DNA of 64,000 bases from Bolinopsis microptera (taxonomy: Eukaryota > Ctenophora > Tentaculata > Lobata > Bolinopsidae): the NCBI RefSeq assembly GCF_026151205.1, contig NC_087082.1:10734901-10798900 (forward strand), in the 5' to 3' direction. Of the stretch, positions 11,801 through 22,038 are shown one piece after another (within the stretch, counting starts at the first letter, position 1; every line of letters starts with the position of its first letter). Both the position numbers and the translations under genes were made by a program. The notes under the pieces were generated by a model. It searched no databases. It worked only from the letters and a program-made list of their open reading frames with translations, and had not been told where the DNA came from.

Positions 11801-14800
11801 AACGCAATCGAGGTCCAGAGACAAAGTTTCCACCTAGGCACTAATGCAACGGTATACCAGTGTGAACTGTTTGCTCTCAACACATCAGCTCACTGGGCAA
11901 CTATCAATATTTCAGAACCTGGGAGTATAACATTCTTTTCAGACTCACAGGCAGCAATCCTAGCAGTCACACACCACACGGTCACATCTAACTTAGTTCT
12001 TGATACCATTAACTACCTTAACAAACTAGGACAAACCCACTCAGTCAATGTCAGGTGGGTCCCAGGACATGCAGGAATTCCAGGAAACGAAAGAGCTGAT
12101 GAACTAGCCAGAGAAGGATCACTCACAATCGCTCTAGGTCCTGAACCCTTCATCAGCATATCCGAAGGAGCAATTAAGACGGCAGTAAAGGAGTATTTAC
12201 ACGGAATTCATCTTCGTAGATACAGGAACACGGCACTGAGCGAGAAAGGGAAAATACCACTAACAATCCTACTCACCAAATATAAATACAGGAATCTTGG
12301 ACTTGCAGGAAATCATCAAAGATGGCTAACCTGGCTCTTCACAGGACATAGCCCCCTAGCCTACTTCCAATACAAGGCAAACAATTTCACATCCCCCCGT
12401 TGTGAACACTGTCCAGAAGAGGAAGAAACCTCGGAACACTTCATGTGTCACTGTATAGGATACATGACCATTAGGTTAAGAATTTTCGGTAATATATTTC
12501 TAACCTGGGAAGACATAGTATCAGCTAGAATTAGTACGGTTATAAAATTTATCGAGGCAACCAATAGACTTTTAAAGGAGGATCTTTTCGAGGATCCCAT
12601 TAACCACTAATACAAATAGGACATCTTGCAGTTTACTAGGCATTGACTGTCCCTGGAAGTCCCTGTCTCCCCATCGTTAACCCGTAAGGGGTTGCACCAG
12701 GGGCGGTGGTAACAGAACTTCAAGACTCTCGGAGTCTGTTGTCGATATCTATGTATAATATATTTATGGTATATAATTTGGGAGTCTCTCTCTCCAGCAG
12801 CAGGAGTTGGAGAATGGGGACGCGTTGTGAAAGCCACCGCAAGGAAGGCTTACAGTCGACGCCGACCAATCAAAAGAAGCTCGTTGGGATAGTATAGGAA
12901 TTCTAGTTCCTATAGTTGGGAATGAGGTAGTTGTCTGTTCACAGATCGCCCTCTAAAAACTTACAAGGAAATATTTCCTGTAGATCCTTGGTATATAAGC
13001 AACATTTGACAGAGCTGGTAGACAGGTGTTCGTGGACAGTTGTTCGTGGACAGTTGTCCGCGGACAGTGGTCGGGCTATCTAGATACATGGTTAGTGCGT
13101 TTACTCGAGTATTGCAACCCCTGAGCGCTTATTACAAGAACATTGATACCACGATGAATAATGGATCAACTGTTTTACCGATAAAAAGAGATTTTGGAAG
13201 ATTTTTGAAGATGAGCTTTTCTGCCGTGCCCGTCTCCTAGACAGAAATTTCGCGGTTTGACTGAAATTTTGACCAGTAAACAATTAGTGAGGTCGGTCAG
13301 AGTGGCACAAGTCGCCATCAAGGTACTGGAAGCAGTATATCCGGAGAAAACTTTGTAACTTTGATGCAATGAACATTTTTAATATGTCCTAACGGTAGAA
13401 CATATTCGAATTGCAGCTTTCCGCGACCCAAATTGCACTGTTTTAACTCAATTTTCCTTAAATGACCATCTTACAGGGTCACTGAGGATGGTACAAGACA
13501 CTATTGAGGTACTCAACGTTCTATCTGTTGAAGTGCAATTTTAAAATTTTCGGCTCATGTCCCAGAATAAATGGGCCGCCATAGTGCCACGAGATTGCCA
13601 CGAGAGTGCCACGAGAGTGCCACGAGAGTGCCACGGGAGTGCCACGAGAGTGCCACGAGAGTGCCACGAGAGTGCCATCGAGATCCGGATGTATTACCGG
13701 TATTTTCAGCGAAATAAAACTCCAAGGATAAACAGGACTTACCCCACACTACTAATACCACTACTAGTTACTACTGCTAGTTTTTACTCACCCCATGTTA
13801 CAGAGATATCCAGAGAATTCCTGGTCATTCCTCACTACAGACATTACACTGTGGTCTTCTGCTTGAACCGTCATGTTACCTGCCCGGATAAATAAAGTGA
13901 GGAAACATTCCTAAAACTCTAATTTGTACATCCCTAGTACAACTTCTTGGTAATTCGGTAATCTGTCGATGGTCACATAACGCTCCTTAACCTAGCGGTT
14001 TGTGACCATGTGCCCCCCCCCCCTCCCCGATTGATAAAGTACCCGATAATAACTGAGTAAAAGAACCTTGAAATTTGAGAACATTGTGCTCAACATCCTC
14101 GTTGGCGTAATTGCGAGTAAAGACACTGACTCTGCCGAAGTACATCGTATCTGGAGGAGGTGTTAAAATGTTAACAATGTTAATCGTGTTAACAACGTTA
14201 AAAAAAGATTGAGATGGCTTTTTAAAAAGGAACTTTGAGAACAGACATGTTAAAAAAGAATTGCAACATGATCAACTTACCGTTTATATAAGTCCACTCT
14301 TCAGAAAGTCCATAGTACGGAGCACTCTTTATAGGAATTCTTGTTTGCTCTGCCTCCTGTGTGTACATTGTGTGTACATTGTGTGTACATTGTATGTACA
14401 TTATGTGTACATTGTGTGTACATTGTGTGTACATTGTGTGTACACTGTGTGTACATTGTGTGTACATTGTGTGTACATTGTGTGTACATTGTGTGTACAT
14501 TGTGTGTACATTGTGTGTACATTGTGTGTACATTGTGTGTACATTGTGTGTACATTGTGTGTACACTGTGTGTACATTGTGTGTACATTGTGTGTACACT
14601 GTGTGCACATTGTGTGTACATTGTGTGTACACTGTGTGTACATTGTGTGTACATTGTGTGTACATTGTGTGTACATTGTGAAGTGAACATACTCATTTAT
14701 TTTCAATAAACTCTATTGCTCACAGTGCTGACATAATTAAAACACTACAAAGTACAAATCTGTCGCATTTCTTGGGGTAAATAAGAGGGAAGTATGATTT

Positions 14801-15001
14801 GAGATATTCGAATAAAGAACCCACCGTATCAACTGCGAGGACGAGCAAGTCATCCTCAGTCTTCCCTAGAGGAGTGAGAATCTGATCGTAGCGAGGGTGT
14901 GAGTAGAAGTTAGCTACTTTAACCCATCCTCCAGTGCTGGGGGCTATGAGAAGGAACCAGACCGCTACATATGGGAGCATTACATGGGTCCTATCTGGCA
15001 T
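5867..15001 (-). CDS. Single-pass receptor-like membrane protein with tyrosine-rich tail, eight exons
   Basis: I assembled eight minus-strand exons by splice consensus and phase: 15001-14825 (start), 14356-14281, 13879-13792, 10150-10035, 9538-9409, 9076-8958, 6516-6413 and 6118-5867 (stop). All junction phases agree. The product is about 353 residues: a hydrophobic signal-like stretch near residues 8-20 (MLPYVAVWFLLIAP), an ectodomain of about 200 residues, a membrane span (PLVLGLSAVVILGVAAAVF) followed by KKC, and a tail of about 90 residues. Exons 2-3 have an Ig-like W...D-x-x-x-SGYLC pattern, but no clear partner cysteine. Later exons carry CxxC and other cysteines and N-glycosylation sites. 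The tail has YIKM (a YxxM motif), YERYNY and a terminal HYERI, typical of phosphotyrosine docking. Exon 1 could instead end at 14747 using a weaker donor, also phase 0. No family was recognised; immune or adhesion receptor is inference. Confidence 0.7.
6517..7510. other. Receptor intron; also upstream region of the nested GPCR
   Basis: This is part of the intron between the receptor exons ending at 8958 and starting at 6516. It also holds the presumed promoter of the plus-strand GPCR at 7511. No specific promoter element could be supported. Short frames here are not recognisable proteins. Confidence 0.5.
7511..8563 (+). CDS. Rhodopsin-class (class A) G-protein-coupled receptor, intronless, nested gene
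   Basis: The 350-residue frame has seven hydrophobic segments. Class A marks visible: GNS in TM1 (residues 33-35), an extracellular Cys92 that can pair with Cys173 in loop 2, CNMP in TM6 (248-251), and NPLVY in TM7 (295-299). The DRY motif after TM3 is replaced by TRT (116-118), so it keeps the arginine but not the aspartate. The C-terminal tail is strongly basic (KRKDHQERSEKEEIKPRKK). The ligand cannot be told. The whole gene lies inside an intron of the opposite-strand receptor gene, and its single-exon form suggests origin by retroposition or the intronless GPCR expansions common in animals. Confidence 0.9.
   Translation: MAEDSDSFSDTNPKVDKAIGSVIALIFIVGILGNSSAFCYFLQKRKSWVPNMNKLYIVITSFDILTTLLTIPVMMSLFNHRKPMLFESSVFCGAWTTTHVFLIRMSIFLVAVLSITRTIEIWPFIKLPFEQVKLSSIFVMITGYGTLVLTLDGAFFASGWIKGSYYPTLWSHCVFATTEHVQSLRAKTFLFVLFQVEVILPSILIFISLVASTISLIKGRRSVTTESESEARHASITITLVIVVFLLCNMPTFVYQFLLDFKPSLLEAKTSNGMFKKYGNLLFLYVPYILNAALNPLVYWLRMSPYREQRRTFARYLGSTLKCSRVKRKDHQERSEKEEIKPRKKVKFNL
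8814..8819 (+). terminator. Polyadenylation signal of the nested GPCR
   Basis: AATAAA lies about 250 bases after the GPCR stop codon, on the same strand, in a stretch with no other gene on that strand. Confidence 0.5.
9224..9374. mobile_element. 151-bp hairpin MITE in a receptor intron
   Basis: Two arms of about 50 bp are near-perfect inverted repeats, beginning ATTTTGATTTACGAGATTC and ending in its complement. TA flanks both ends (9222-9223 and 9375-9376). It fits a Tc1/mariner-type MITE and fills most of the 332-bp intron between receptor exons 5 and 6. Confidence 0.75.
9549..9716. repeat. 15-bp minisatellite with an E-box in every unit
   Basis: About eleven copies of TCACGTGGTTATTTG. Each contains CACGTG, the palindromic E-box core. 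The array starts about ten bases from the splice acceptor of the receptor exon at 9538-9409 (minus strand), so it forms the upstream end of that intron's 3' side. Frames across it are open in both strands only because the unit is a multiple of three. Confidence 0.9.
10151..11274. other. Receptor intron 3, left part, no confident gene
   Basis: Mostly AT-rich intron. A plus-strand frame of about 68 codons ending at 11183 is rich in proline and glutamine, with an internal duplication (VLQPSHPA, then VLQPSPPV). It has no recognisable domain and may be a transposon or exon relic. Confidence 0.4.
11275..12877 (+). mobile_element. 5'-truncated non-LTR retrotransposon with 14-bp target-site duplication
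   Basis: The perfect direct repeat AGCTCGTTGGGATA occurs at 11261-11274 and 12878-12891, exactly bracketing the insert, and marks a target-site duplication. The insert holds the end of an RT polyprotein, an RNase H domain and a 3' tail of about 270 bp without a poly(A) run. It lies in the receptor gene's third intron, antisense to that gene. Confidence 0.85.
11289..12610 (+). pseudogene. RT thumb plus RNase H domain of an I-like non-LTR retrotransposon
   Basis: The frame is open from about 11289; the ATG at 11369 is internal and not a real start. First comes the RT C-terminal region (YAAFAWQHRIDEAQYIK, then QRHASIMISRG). The RNase H domain follows, with all four acidic catalytic positions visible: FTDGS, CELFAL, FSDSQAA and NERADELA, and the VRWVPGHAGIPGN loop. 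A cysteine-histidine cluster (CEHCPEEEETSEHFMCHC) ends the protein. RT plus RNase H points to the I/Jockey-related clades. The RT palm is missing, so the copy is dead on arrival, but the remaining frame has no stops, suggesting recent insertion. Confidence 0.85.
12892..13580. other. Receptor intron 3, right part
   Basis: Non-coding. Three imperfect copies of GTTCGTGGACAGTT lie at about 13025-13070. Nothing else was recognised. Confidence 0.5.
13583..13678. repeat. 11-bp minisatellite
   Basis: About nine copies of GCCACGAGAGT with few variants, inside the receptor intron about 110 bp from the donor at 13792. Confidence 0.9.
14357..14680. repeat. 11-bp minisatellite abutting a receptor exon
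   Basis: About thirty copies of TGTGTACATTG with scattered single-base variants. On the minus strand the last unit runs directly into the CACACAG acceptor of the receptor exon 14356-14281, so the array supplies the splice acceptor context. The many long frames across it (VCTLCVHC or MYTQCTHN repeats) are artefacts of the repeat. Confidence 0.95.
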
Positions 15002-16335
15002 TTTGTCATTTTGTGATTAAAAACAAAATTAAATAGTAGTGTAACAAGAAATCATTTAAAAACTGTCATGAATAGTGAGGAATGAGTATAATATGAAGAT
15101 TGAGAATATTATATGTGGTCTAAAGAACACTGAGTAGCATTGTTCAAATGACATGGCACAGAGTAGAGAGTAAAAATGACAAGCAAACATCTCACTGGCG
15201 AGCCACTTTCCATCTTAAGATATTTCATTGTGTTTAAATTAGCGCGGACGTGACGGTCGTTTAAAGCTGCGAAGTTTAAAGTAGAGAGAATAATACCTAC
15301 CTATTTAATCTCAATATGATTTTACAGACGATGCTCCAATTAATTTACACTATGCTATTCCTGGACGGCTCCAGCTAAACTCACACTTTCACCCAATGCA
15401 GCATTGTCCACAGTTTTCCTCACCTTAACTTCATACCAGTTTTATAGCACCTTCTTCACTTCATTCATCCCAGTCACACACGGGCCAGGCCTATCTCTAA
15501 ATCTAATCAGTGGAAAGTTCTAAGACAATAAATGTTTGTAAACGTACGATTATTATCACCTTTTTGACGAAGATATTTTGATTCACAAATCATTAATCAA
15601 ACCATCTTTTATCACCTTGAAATTTAGATTCAGTTTTCTCTTGATCTAGTCCTCAACATCCCTATTTACGCTCCACTATTACAAATCTTGAGTCGATATG
15701 TCGTCGGTTTTCAATCAGCGATTGGGGTTTATAAATGATTACGCTACTGTAATTTCAACACAATAGTTAATAATTATCTGTAAAAGTAAAACTGATCATT
15801 GCATGAAATTTGTATTTTGTCGCCGATAGCAGTTGTTTCTCGTCTACTTTCCAGCAAGTGGTCATAAGTTTGCCAGAAGGTGATTAGTAGCTGCTTAACT
15901 TGGTAACCCATAACCCAGCCATAATCGTTCAGATTATTCCGGTCCAAATAAGGTCCGATAAGGCAAATCACAGTCCAAATTAGAGTCACTTATATTAGAT
16001 AGGATTCAGCGATATTTACATCACATTTCAATGATGTAGGCAGATCAGGCGATGATTTACGCTGGAAGTTACATGGTAGATTATTAAAGGATTTAGCTGT
16101 CTTGATCGCTCCCACTTCTGGTTTAGATCTTGGCTCTGAATTGTAAAAACTTTTGTAGAGTATCACGCTTAAGAACATTTTTATGGTGAATCACTGCTCC
16201 TTACTGATCACAAAAGTGGAATATACCAGTTCTACACTGACTTCATGATCAATTGTTATTTAAAGCTCTTTGCGGTCTAAATAGTCATGAATAACAAAAT
16301 TATATCACAATTTAGCAAAAAGCTGTCTTCATACA
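15002..16335. promoter_or_regulatory. Divergent intergenic region between receptor and SLC22-like genes
   Basis: The receptor start codon (15001, minus) and the transporter start codon (16336, plus) face away from each other across 1.3 kb. The 5' untranslated regions and promoters of both genes should lie here. No TATA box or other site could be assigned with confidence. Confidence 0.45.
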
Positions 16336-17939
16336 ATGGAAGAATCAGTCGCCGATTCTGAGGGACAGTCGTCGAATCTGGACTTCAAGCAGAAAGCATC
16401 CCTATCGCTTGAAGATTTAGTCGATAGAATCTTTCCTAGATTGAACTTGAAGCTTTTCTTACTGTTTCTGAGTGCTCTGAGCACTATTTTCCATGCTGCT
16501 GCAGTGACATATGTAACCGCCCTCGCTGGAAACATACCATACAAGGATTGGGTATGTGTTTCAGAGGATTGTGTGTCACTCTTCAGAACCGCATCAGCAG
16601 CCGGCTTGGAAGGGGACTTCTTCTCACAGAAGACGATCTGCGAAAACAATTTAGTAGCTGGCACCGATTTTGATTGGACGACTCAAAAGACAACTTTCAC
16701 GACGGATTGGAACATATATTGCAAGGACGAGGCCAAGTTGTCCCTCATCTCCAGTATCTCCTTTTTTGGAGCTCTCTTTGGTTTACTGTGTTCAACAGCC
16801 ATATTCGACAGAATAGGCCGGAAAAGAGGTGCCCTCCTAGGCTGTGTTATTGTAACAATGGGAACAGCTGCCAGTGCTGCTGCTCCCAACTACCAGACAC
16901 TGCTAGTCCTGAGGGTCATATCAGGGTTCGGGCTCCTGATCAACTACACCGGCTCCTACTGCTGGATCATAGAGTTCGCACCCACTCACCTCAGGAACCT
17001 TGTGAGTGGGTGCTATAATCTGGGATGGACGTGTAGCTATGTGATGATGGTGGTGCTAGGGTACCTTATAGACAAGTGGGAACATCTCTACCTTGCGGTG
17101 GGTGGGCTCTGTGTTTTTAGTTTAGTCATGTTCTTCATTACTCCGCTTCCTGAGTCTGCTCGCTTTCATCTGGTCAGAGGACGGGACGAGGAGGCAAAGA
17201 AAACCTTAGAATATCTGTCCAACATCAGTGGGCACCCAATTTCTTTCGGTACCGTTCATCTTGTATACGACAAAAGAGTGCAGAACTACTTGAAGCAGGT
17301 CAAAGACTTCATGAAGTATCCGAGCATGCTTAAAGGTCCCTCCTATGTATGGTTGGCTGGTTTCTAGCCGCTCTGATAACCTACGCTTACACGTTCGGAT
17401 GGAGTAAGATAGGTACTGATCTGTACACCAGCTACATGTCTGCTGCCCTCGGAGGAGGACTTGGATACATCCTCTCTATCCTTGTCTGTCGGGTCCTCGG
17501 GAGAAAGCGAGCAACCTTGTTCTTCTTCGGTTCTGTTGCTGTGGTGAATGTCATCGCCATGCTGGATGTGGACCTCTCAGACACGTGGACTTTAGAGCAC
17601 GTGGCGAGTTTGCTGGGGAATGTGAGTATTCTAGGAGCGTTTGCAATGTTGTATCTCTACACCGGGGAACTGGCTCCAACCTCGCACCGTGGTATGATCA
17701 TGTGTCTCAGTTCTAGCTGTGCTCGATTCGGCAGCTTTATTGGCCCGTATGTGAGCTTGTTGTACGGGGTGACTGATAGGAAGATCCCTTTGGCTCTGTT
17801 TGCTGGTTTGTCCGTGTGTGCGTTTGTGGCAGTCTTGTTCCTTCCTGATACTACTGGAGTTGGGATACCAGAGACACCCAAAGATATTGAGATCGTGAGC
17901 GAAGAAAAGAACGGGGTTGATAATGCTTGTAGTCAATAA
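16336..17939 (+). pseudogene. SLC22-like organic ion transporter, intronless, one frameshift
   Basis: Two overlapping frames (16336-17367 and 17349-17939) together give a full-length MFS transporter of about 534 residues. SLC22 marks: a large cysteine-containing first outer loop ending TDWNIYCKDE, DRIGRKRG after TM2, GSYCWIIEF in TM4, PESARFHLV before the central loop, and TGELAPTSHRG in the second half. The frame changes at about 17345-17352: SYVWLAGF then stop in one frame, MVGWFLAALI in the other. Removal of one base explains it. Everything else looks intact, so a sequencing error in the assembly is as likely as a young pseudogene. Substrate is unknown. Confidence 0.85.
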
Positions 17940-17940
17940 A
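17935..17940 (+). terminator. AATAAA overlapping the SLC22-like stop codon
   Basis: The stop TAA is inside AATAAA. A second AATAAA lies at about 18180. Either may serve as the polyadenylation signal. Confidence 0.4.
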
Positions 17941-19312
17941 GCAATAATGACACATTCATATCACCTTACACATGCACCCTCAGTAGATCTAATTTCAGAT
18001 GGCCAATCTATAAGTCCATAAACTTGAGAAACTTATTAATTTCAACGTCGATACTTTCAATTGGCATGACCCCCAAACGATCTGACTGTAAGACTTCGTA
18101 CGAACTGTATCTTATGTAATTGTACATGTATCCTACGTAACATGTAAGTTACAGGTGAACCCTCAAACCTCAGTATTGAATAATAAACAGTCGTTACGTA
18201 AGCCAACAGAAGGTCTGTGTCAGATTTGTATACTGTTATTTTAATTTATTTAGATACCTTAGTTCGTATATTTATGGCGGGTAATATCATGGGGGGTAAT
18301 ATTGACTTGGCGGGTTTTATTATGGCGGGTAAAAATATAGATATGGTAGTGTAACCCGCCATAATAAAACGAACTAAGGTACTGTTATTTTAACTTATTT
18401 ATACCTATCAATTGCAAAGTCGAGATTTTATGTTTAAATGACCCTCAAACTTATTTTAACTTATTTGTATGTATTGTACATATTCATGAAATTTTATTAG
18501 TCAAAATTCCTAATGTTTTCCTTAGTATCATTACAAAATACTAGGGATCAGAAAATAATGTACATAATACTAATAGAAAATTTATGGGAATAAAGTGGGA
18601 CCTAAGTGTCCAATCTAACTCATAATGGGACATTATTTAAAAGAAAAGTTAATTAATTGAAAAAATATGATTGACAAAAATAGGTTGAAGCTGATTCATT
18701 TCACGGTGTGAGCTCAGCTTCTAACTACTCACCATTCTACGAATTCGGTAATATTAACCCCCTTTTTTGTCATCTCTACCTAAAATGGTAACAAATGTTA
18801 TGATCAATATTCGAGTCTCTATAAGTATACTTCGACGTATAATAGATAAGGACACAAACAGATTCAAATAAATTAAAATATAAATCTATTGCATGTTTTT
18901 CACAGCAGTCCATACCACCAAAAAGAAACTTCGTAAGTTTCAGATTATTTTGTTATAAATTTCATGGAGCAACACATTTTTTAAAGGGGTTATAAATCAG
19001 TAGGAAACAAAACGACATGACGCTATACCGAAATAATTCACATAATAAGTATTATTTATGCAATGGAAATATGGAAGAATATAACGAAAACGTTCTGACA
19101 ATCAATGACATTTTTTACATGATTCATTTCATATCATATACCTAACACATATTCGAACTTTTCGTTAAAAATTAAAACAATTCCTTTGGACCTTTATAAT
19201 ATTATGGGGCCAGCTACACCTGGCTAAAGCACTTAAACCCCGAGTATCATTTGTCAATTTACAACTCAAATACAAATCAGTTACAAGTCAGAGCCTTGGA
19301 CAGTGTAATCCT
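17941..19312. other. Intergenic AT-rich region
   Basis: Apart from the small MITE at 18257-18379, nothing was recognised. The right end should include the 3' untranslated region of SLC17-like copy A. Confidence 0.5.
18257..18379. mobile_element. 123-bp TA-flanked MITE
   Basis: It starts CCTTAGTTCGT and ends ACGAACTAAGG, a perfect 11-bp inverted repeat, with TA at both flanks. The inside has repeated GGCGGGT words that also pair across the element. The sequence TACTGTTATTTTAA-TTATTTA occurs on both sides, which hints at an additional local duplication. Confidence 0.7.
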
Positions 19313-21987
19313 CTAAATACCGAAACCTCGGCTGCTTTCTTCGGCGTAAGCATATAGAAGATCTTCATCCTCCACAGACGTTTCCTTCTCCAACCCATGG
19401 GAATTCCAGGGCTGCACCTCAGCGGAACCAAACACACAATATTGGAGAGAGCCAAATACCCAGACTGCTGAAGCCGACAGGAAGGCTATTTTCCACCGTC
19501 CATGCACTTTCTCATAATCGTTTGGATCAACATTATTGACAAGGAATCCAACAACAATGGGCCCCATGATTCCAGCTACAGCACTAAGGCCGTTACCAAA
19601 ACCACAGAGGATCGGAGAAAAGCGAGGAGAGAGATCAACATAGTTCGCATAGTAGCATAGGTTAGCATAACCCTGGAAATACATTGCTATGTTCAAGAGA
19701 ATCAGGATGGGGACATTGTTCTCACAGTAGGCCATGCCAGTCAAAAGAATGGCCGAAATAACGTGGGAGGTAACACTACACCATTTTCTTGTCCATGTTT
19801 TTGACAGAATTTCGTTTCTTACAAGAAGATCAGAAAAGTATCCACCCGAAATGTAACCAATGTAAATCATGACGTAAGGTAGCGAGGCTATAAACCCGGA
19901 GTCTTTCATGTTGTACTGCAAAACTTCGATCATAAACTTGGGAATGTCTGACAGTAACATGAAGTACCCATACCTGAGAATTTTGTATTGTAATTCATAA
20001 TTCGTAAATAAAGGGCCAAAGATTCCTGAATTTGCCTTACATTTAAAAGGTACGAGTAGAAATAGTCATTCCTTGAGATTAACATTAACATAAAAATATT
20101 ATGATCAACATACCCATTACACATGTGCATGACACAAGTTGACCAAACTCTTCCGCTTTTCAGAATACCTTTCCAGGGTATTTCAGATATCTGAACTGCT
20201 TTCTTAGGGACTGTAGTCGCGGCCAAGTACTCCTTTTCAGCGGTGGAAGTCCAGTATGATGTGGCCGGATCATCTCTAACAAAGACAAACCATAGCAGAG
20301 CCCATAGTACTCCACAGCCTCCATACACATAGAAAAGACTGGGCCAGCCCCCCAAAAAGCTACCAGAAGCTAACAGTCCAGAAAAAGAGTTCGCCAGGAC
20401 ACCCCCCAGATACTGACCCCCGGCACATAAAGCTATAAACGTGGCAAACTGAGAAGAAGGGGCCCAGTTTCTAATGATGTTCAAGGCCACCGGGAATGTT
20501 ACACCTTGCCCCAATCCAATGAAAAGACGCAGTGCAATAAACAGCCAAAAGTTGACACCAGAGATAAAAGGACAAAGGAAGGTTGCTAGGATGGCGATGA
20601 AGAGGCCGATACCAAAGACTTTGCTGGCCCCAAAATAACAGCAGATCACAGCGCCCGGAAGCTGCGTGGCAAAGTAGCCCCAGAAAAAGGAGCTCAAAAT
20701 GTAACCTAGGAAAACATGTATTAACCTTTTGTAATGTTAACGGACTTGAGAAATATAGAAAATACAGGATAAATAAGTACCTTGTTGAGCCTGGGACCAA
20801 CATCTTTTATCATTTGCAGTACAATTTTCTGGTGCAGCCACCATATCACTATCCAACGCGAAACTGAAAAATCATCATTCAATCAAAAATATTTATTATC
20901 TTAAATATATGGGTTGTAATGATAAGTGGAATGAACTAGAGCAGTAGTTAAGAACGGAGGTTGACTGGACTACCTGTAGTCAGGAAATCGTGGCTGAAAT
21001 AGGACAAAATATGAACGAAGAATACAGTTAGTAAAAATGTATAAGAATTGAACATGCCCCTCAACAGAGCTGAAATGTATTTAAATAAGAACACACTGTA
21101 CCTGACGTTCATACGTAAGATGTAGTCCATTATGAACCCGCAACACACAAGCAAAACTATCACATATCTAAACCAGCCCTGGAGGAAGAAAAAACAGGTT
21201 AAACAAAAAAGTAAAATGTGTCTTCTCCTTTTAACCAATCTAGCCGACATGAATAGAAATATGATAATCACACCGTTAAGATGGCGCGGAAAATATTGGG
21301 GTCAGTTCGCAGTGTTAAGGTAATTGGTGGTGGGGCTGACCATATTAAAGTATATTAAAATGTAGATTTTTTCCCGATTTAGGGGCGGGGATATACTTTA
21401 ATAAACCTATATCCCTATCTTTTTTGAGGCCTAAATCAAAAATCGTTGTCCACAATAAGCTTGAAATGCAATTCTTAATCGATTTCGAAACTTTCATGCA
21501 AAAATATTGAAAACTGATAGAGTTATCTTAATTTCAAAGAAGTCATTTTGAATAGTATCCCGAACGGCCGAACCGAGATATGTGCAATTTTGTTCATGGA
21601 GGTCTTTTTACTTAGTATCCACTATTCAACAGATATTGCGCTATATCTTTCACATAAAGTTAGACTCGTTCAAAAATATTAAAATTTGATCGAATTTTGG
21701 GCAAAAGCTTTCAAATTTGGTGCGTATGCCCAAATATGGACATATGATTTTAAGCCATTTTTTGACCAAACTGGATGTAAAAGTGTAAATTCATGAACTA
21801 GTCCAAAACAGGCTCTTCTTGCAAATCTAAACGAAGAATATAGCGCGACTAATTTGGGTATATTAAAATAAAATAAAAAATATTAGATAAATAATAACGA
21901 ATAACTTACAGCAGGTTTAGCTGATGTTTTGTTCTGTGCAAAGTTCTCTTTCCTCCCACCGAGCAAAGGAAATATTTCGCCTTTCAT
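19313..21987 (-). CDS. SLC17-like anion transporter, copy A (five exons)
   Basis: Exons (minus strand): 21987-21910, 21178-21102, 20863-20781, 20705-20114 and 19973-19313. Phases match at every junction and the product is about 496 residues, the normal SLC17 length. Exon 1 (MKGEIFPLLGG) carries an E-x-x-x-LL acidic dileucine motif like the lysosomal signal of sialin. Exon 2 gives TM1, ending YILRMN with the family's TM1 arginine. Exon 3 is a lumenal loop with NCT glycosylation site. Exon 4 contains SSFFWGYFATQLPG, ALRLFIGLGQGVTFP, NWAPSSQ and GGWPSLFYVYGG. Exon 5 holds the C-terminal half. The glutamate of the usual GEGVTFP motif is glutamine here. The gene is probably a sialin/VGLUT-type vesicular or lysosomal carrier; substrate unknown. 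Confidence 0.9.
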
Positions 21988-22038
21988 AATATGTTCAACT
22001 GAAACAACGTCTATCAGGCGAATCTACAACATCTTTAA
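21988..22038. promoter_or_regulatory. 5' flank of SLC17-like copy A
   Basis: Closely similar to the flank of copy B at 27794-27844, up to the TTAA where the foldback element entered copy A. Confidence 0.4.

Noticed and set aside
14222-14709. Several long frames encoding cysteine/histidine repeats
   Set aside because: They exist in both strands and several frames across a stop-free 11-bp repeat. Only the small receptor exon at 14281-14356 is kept.
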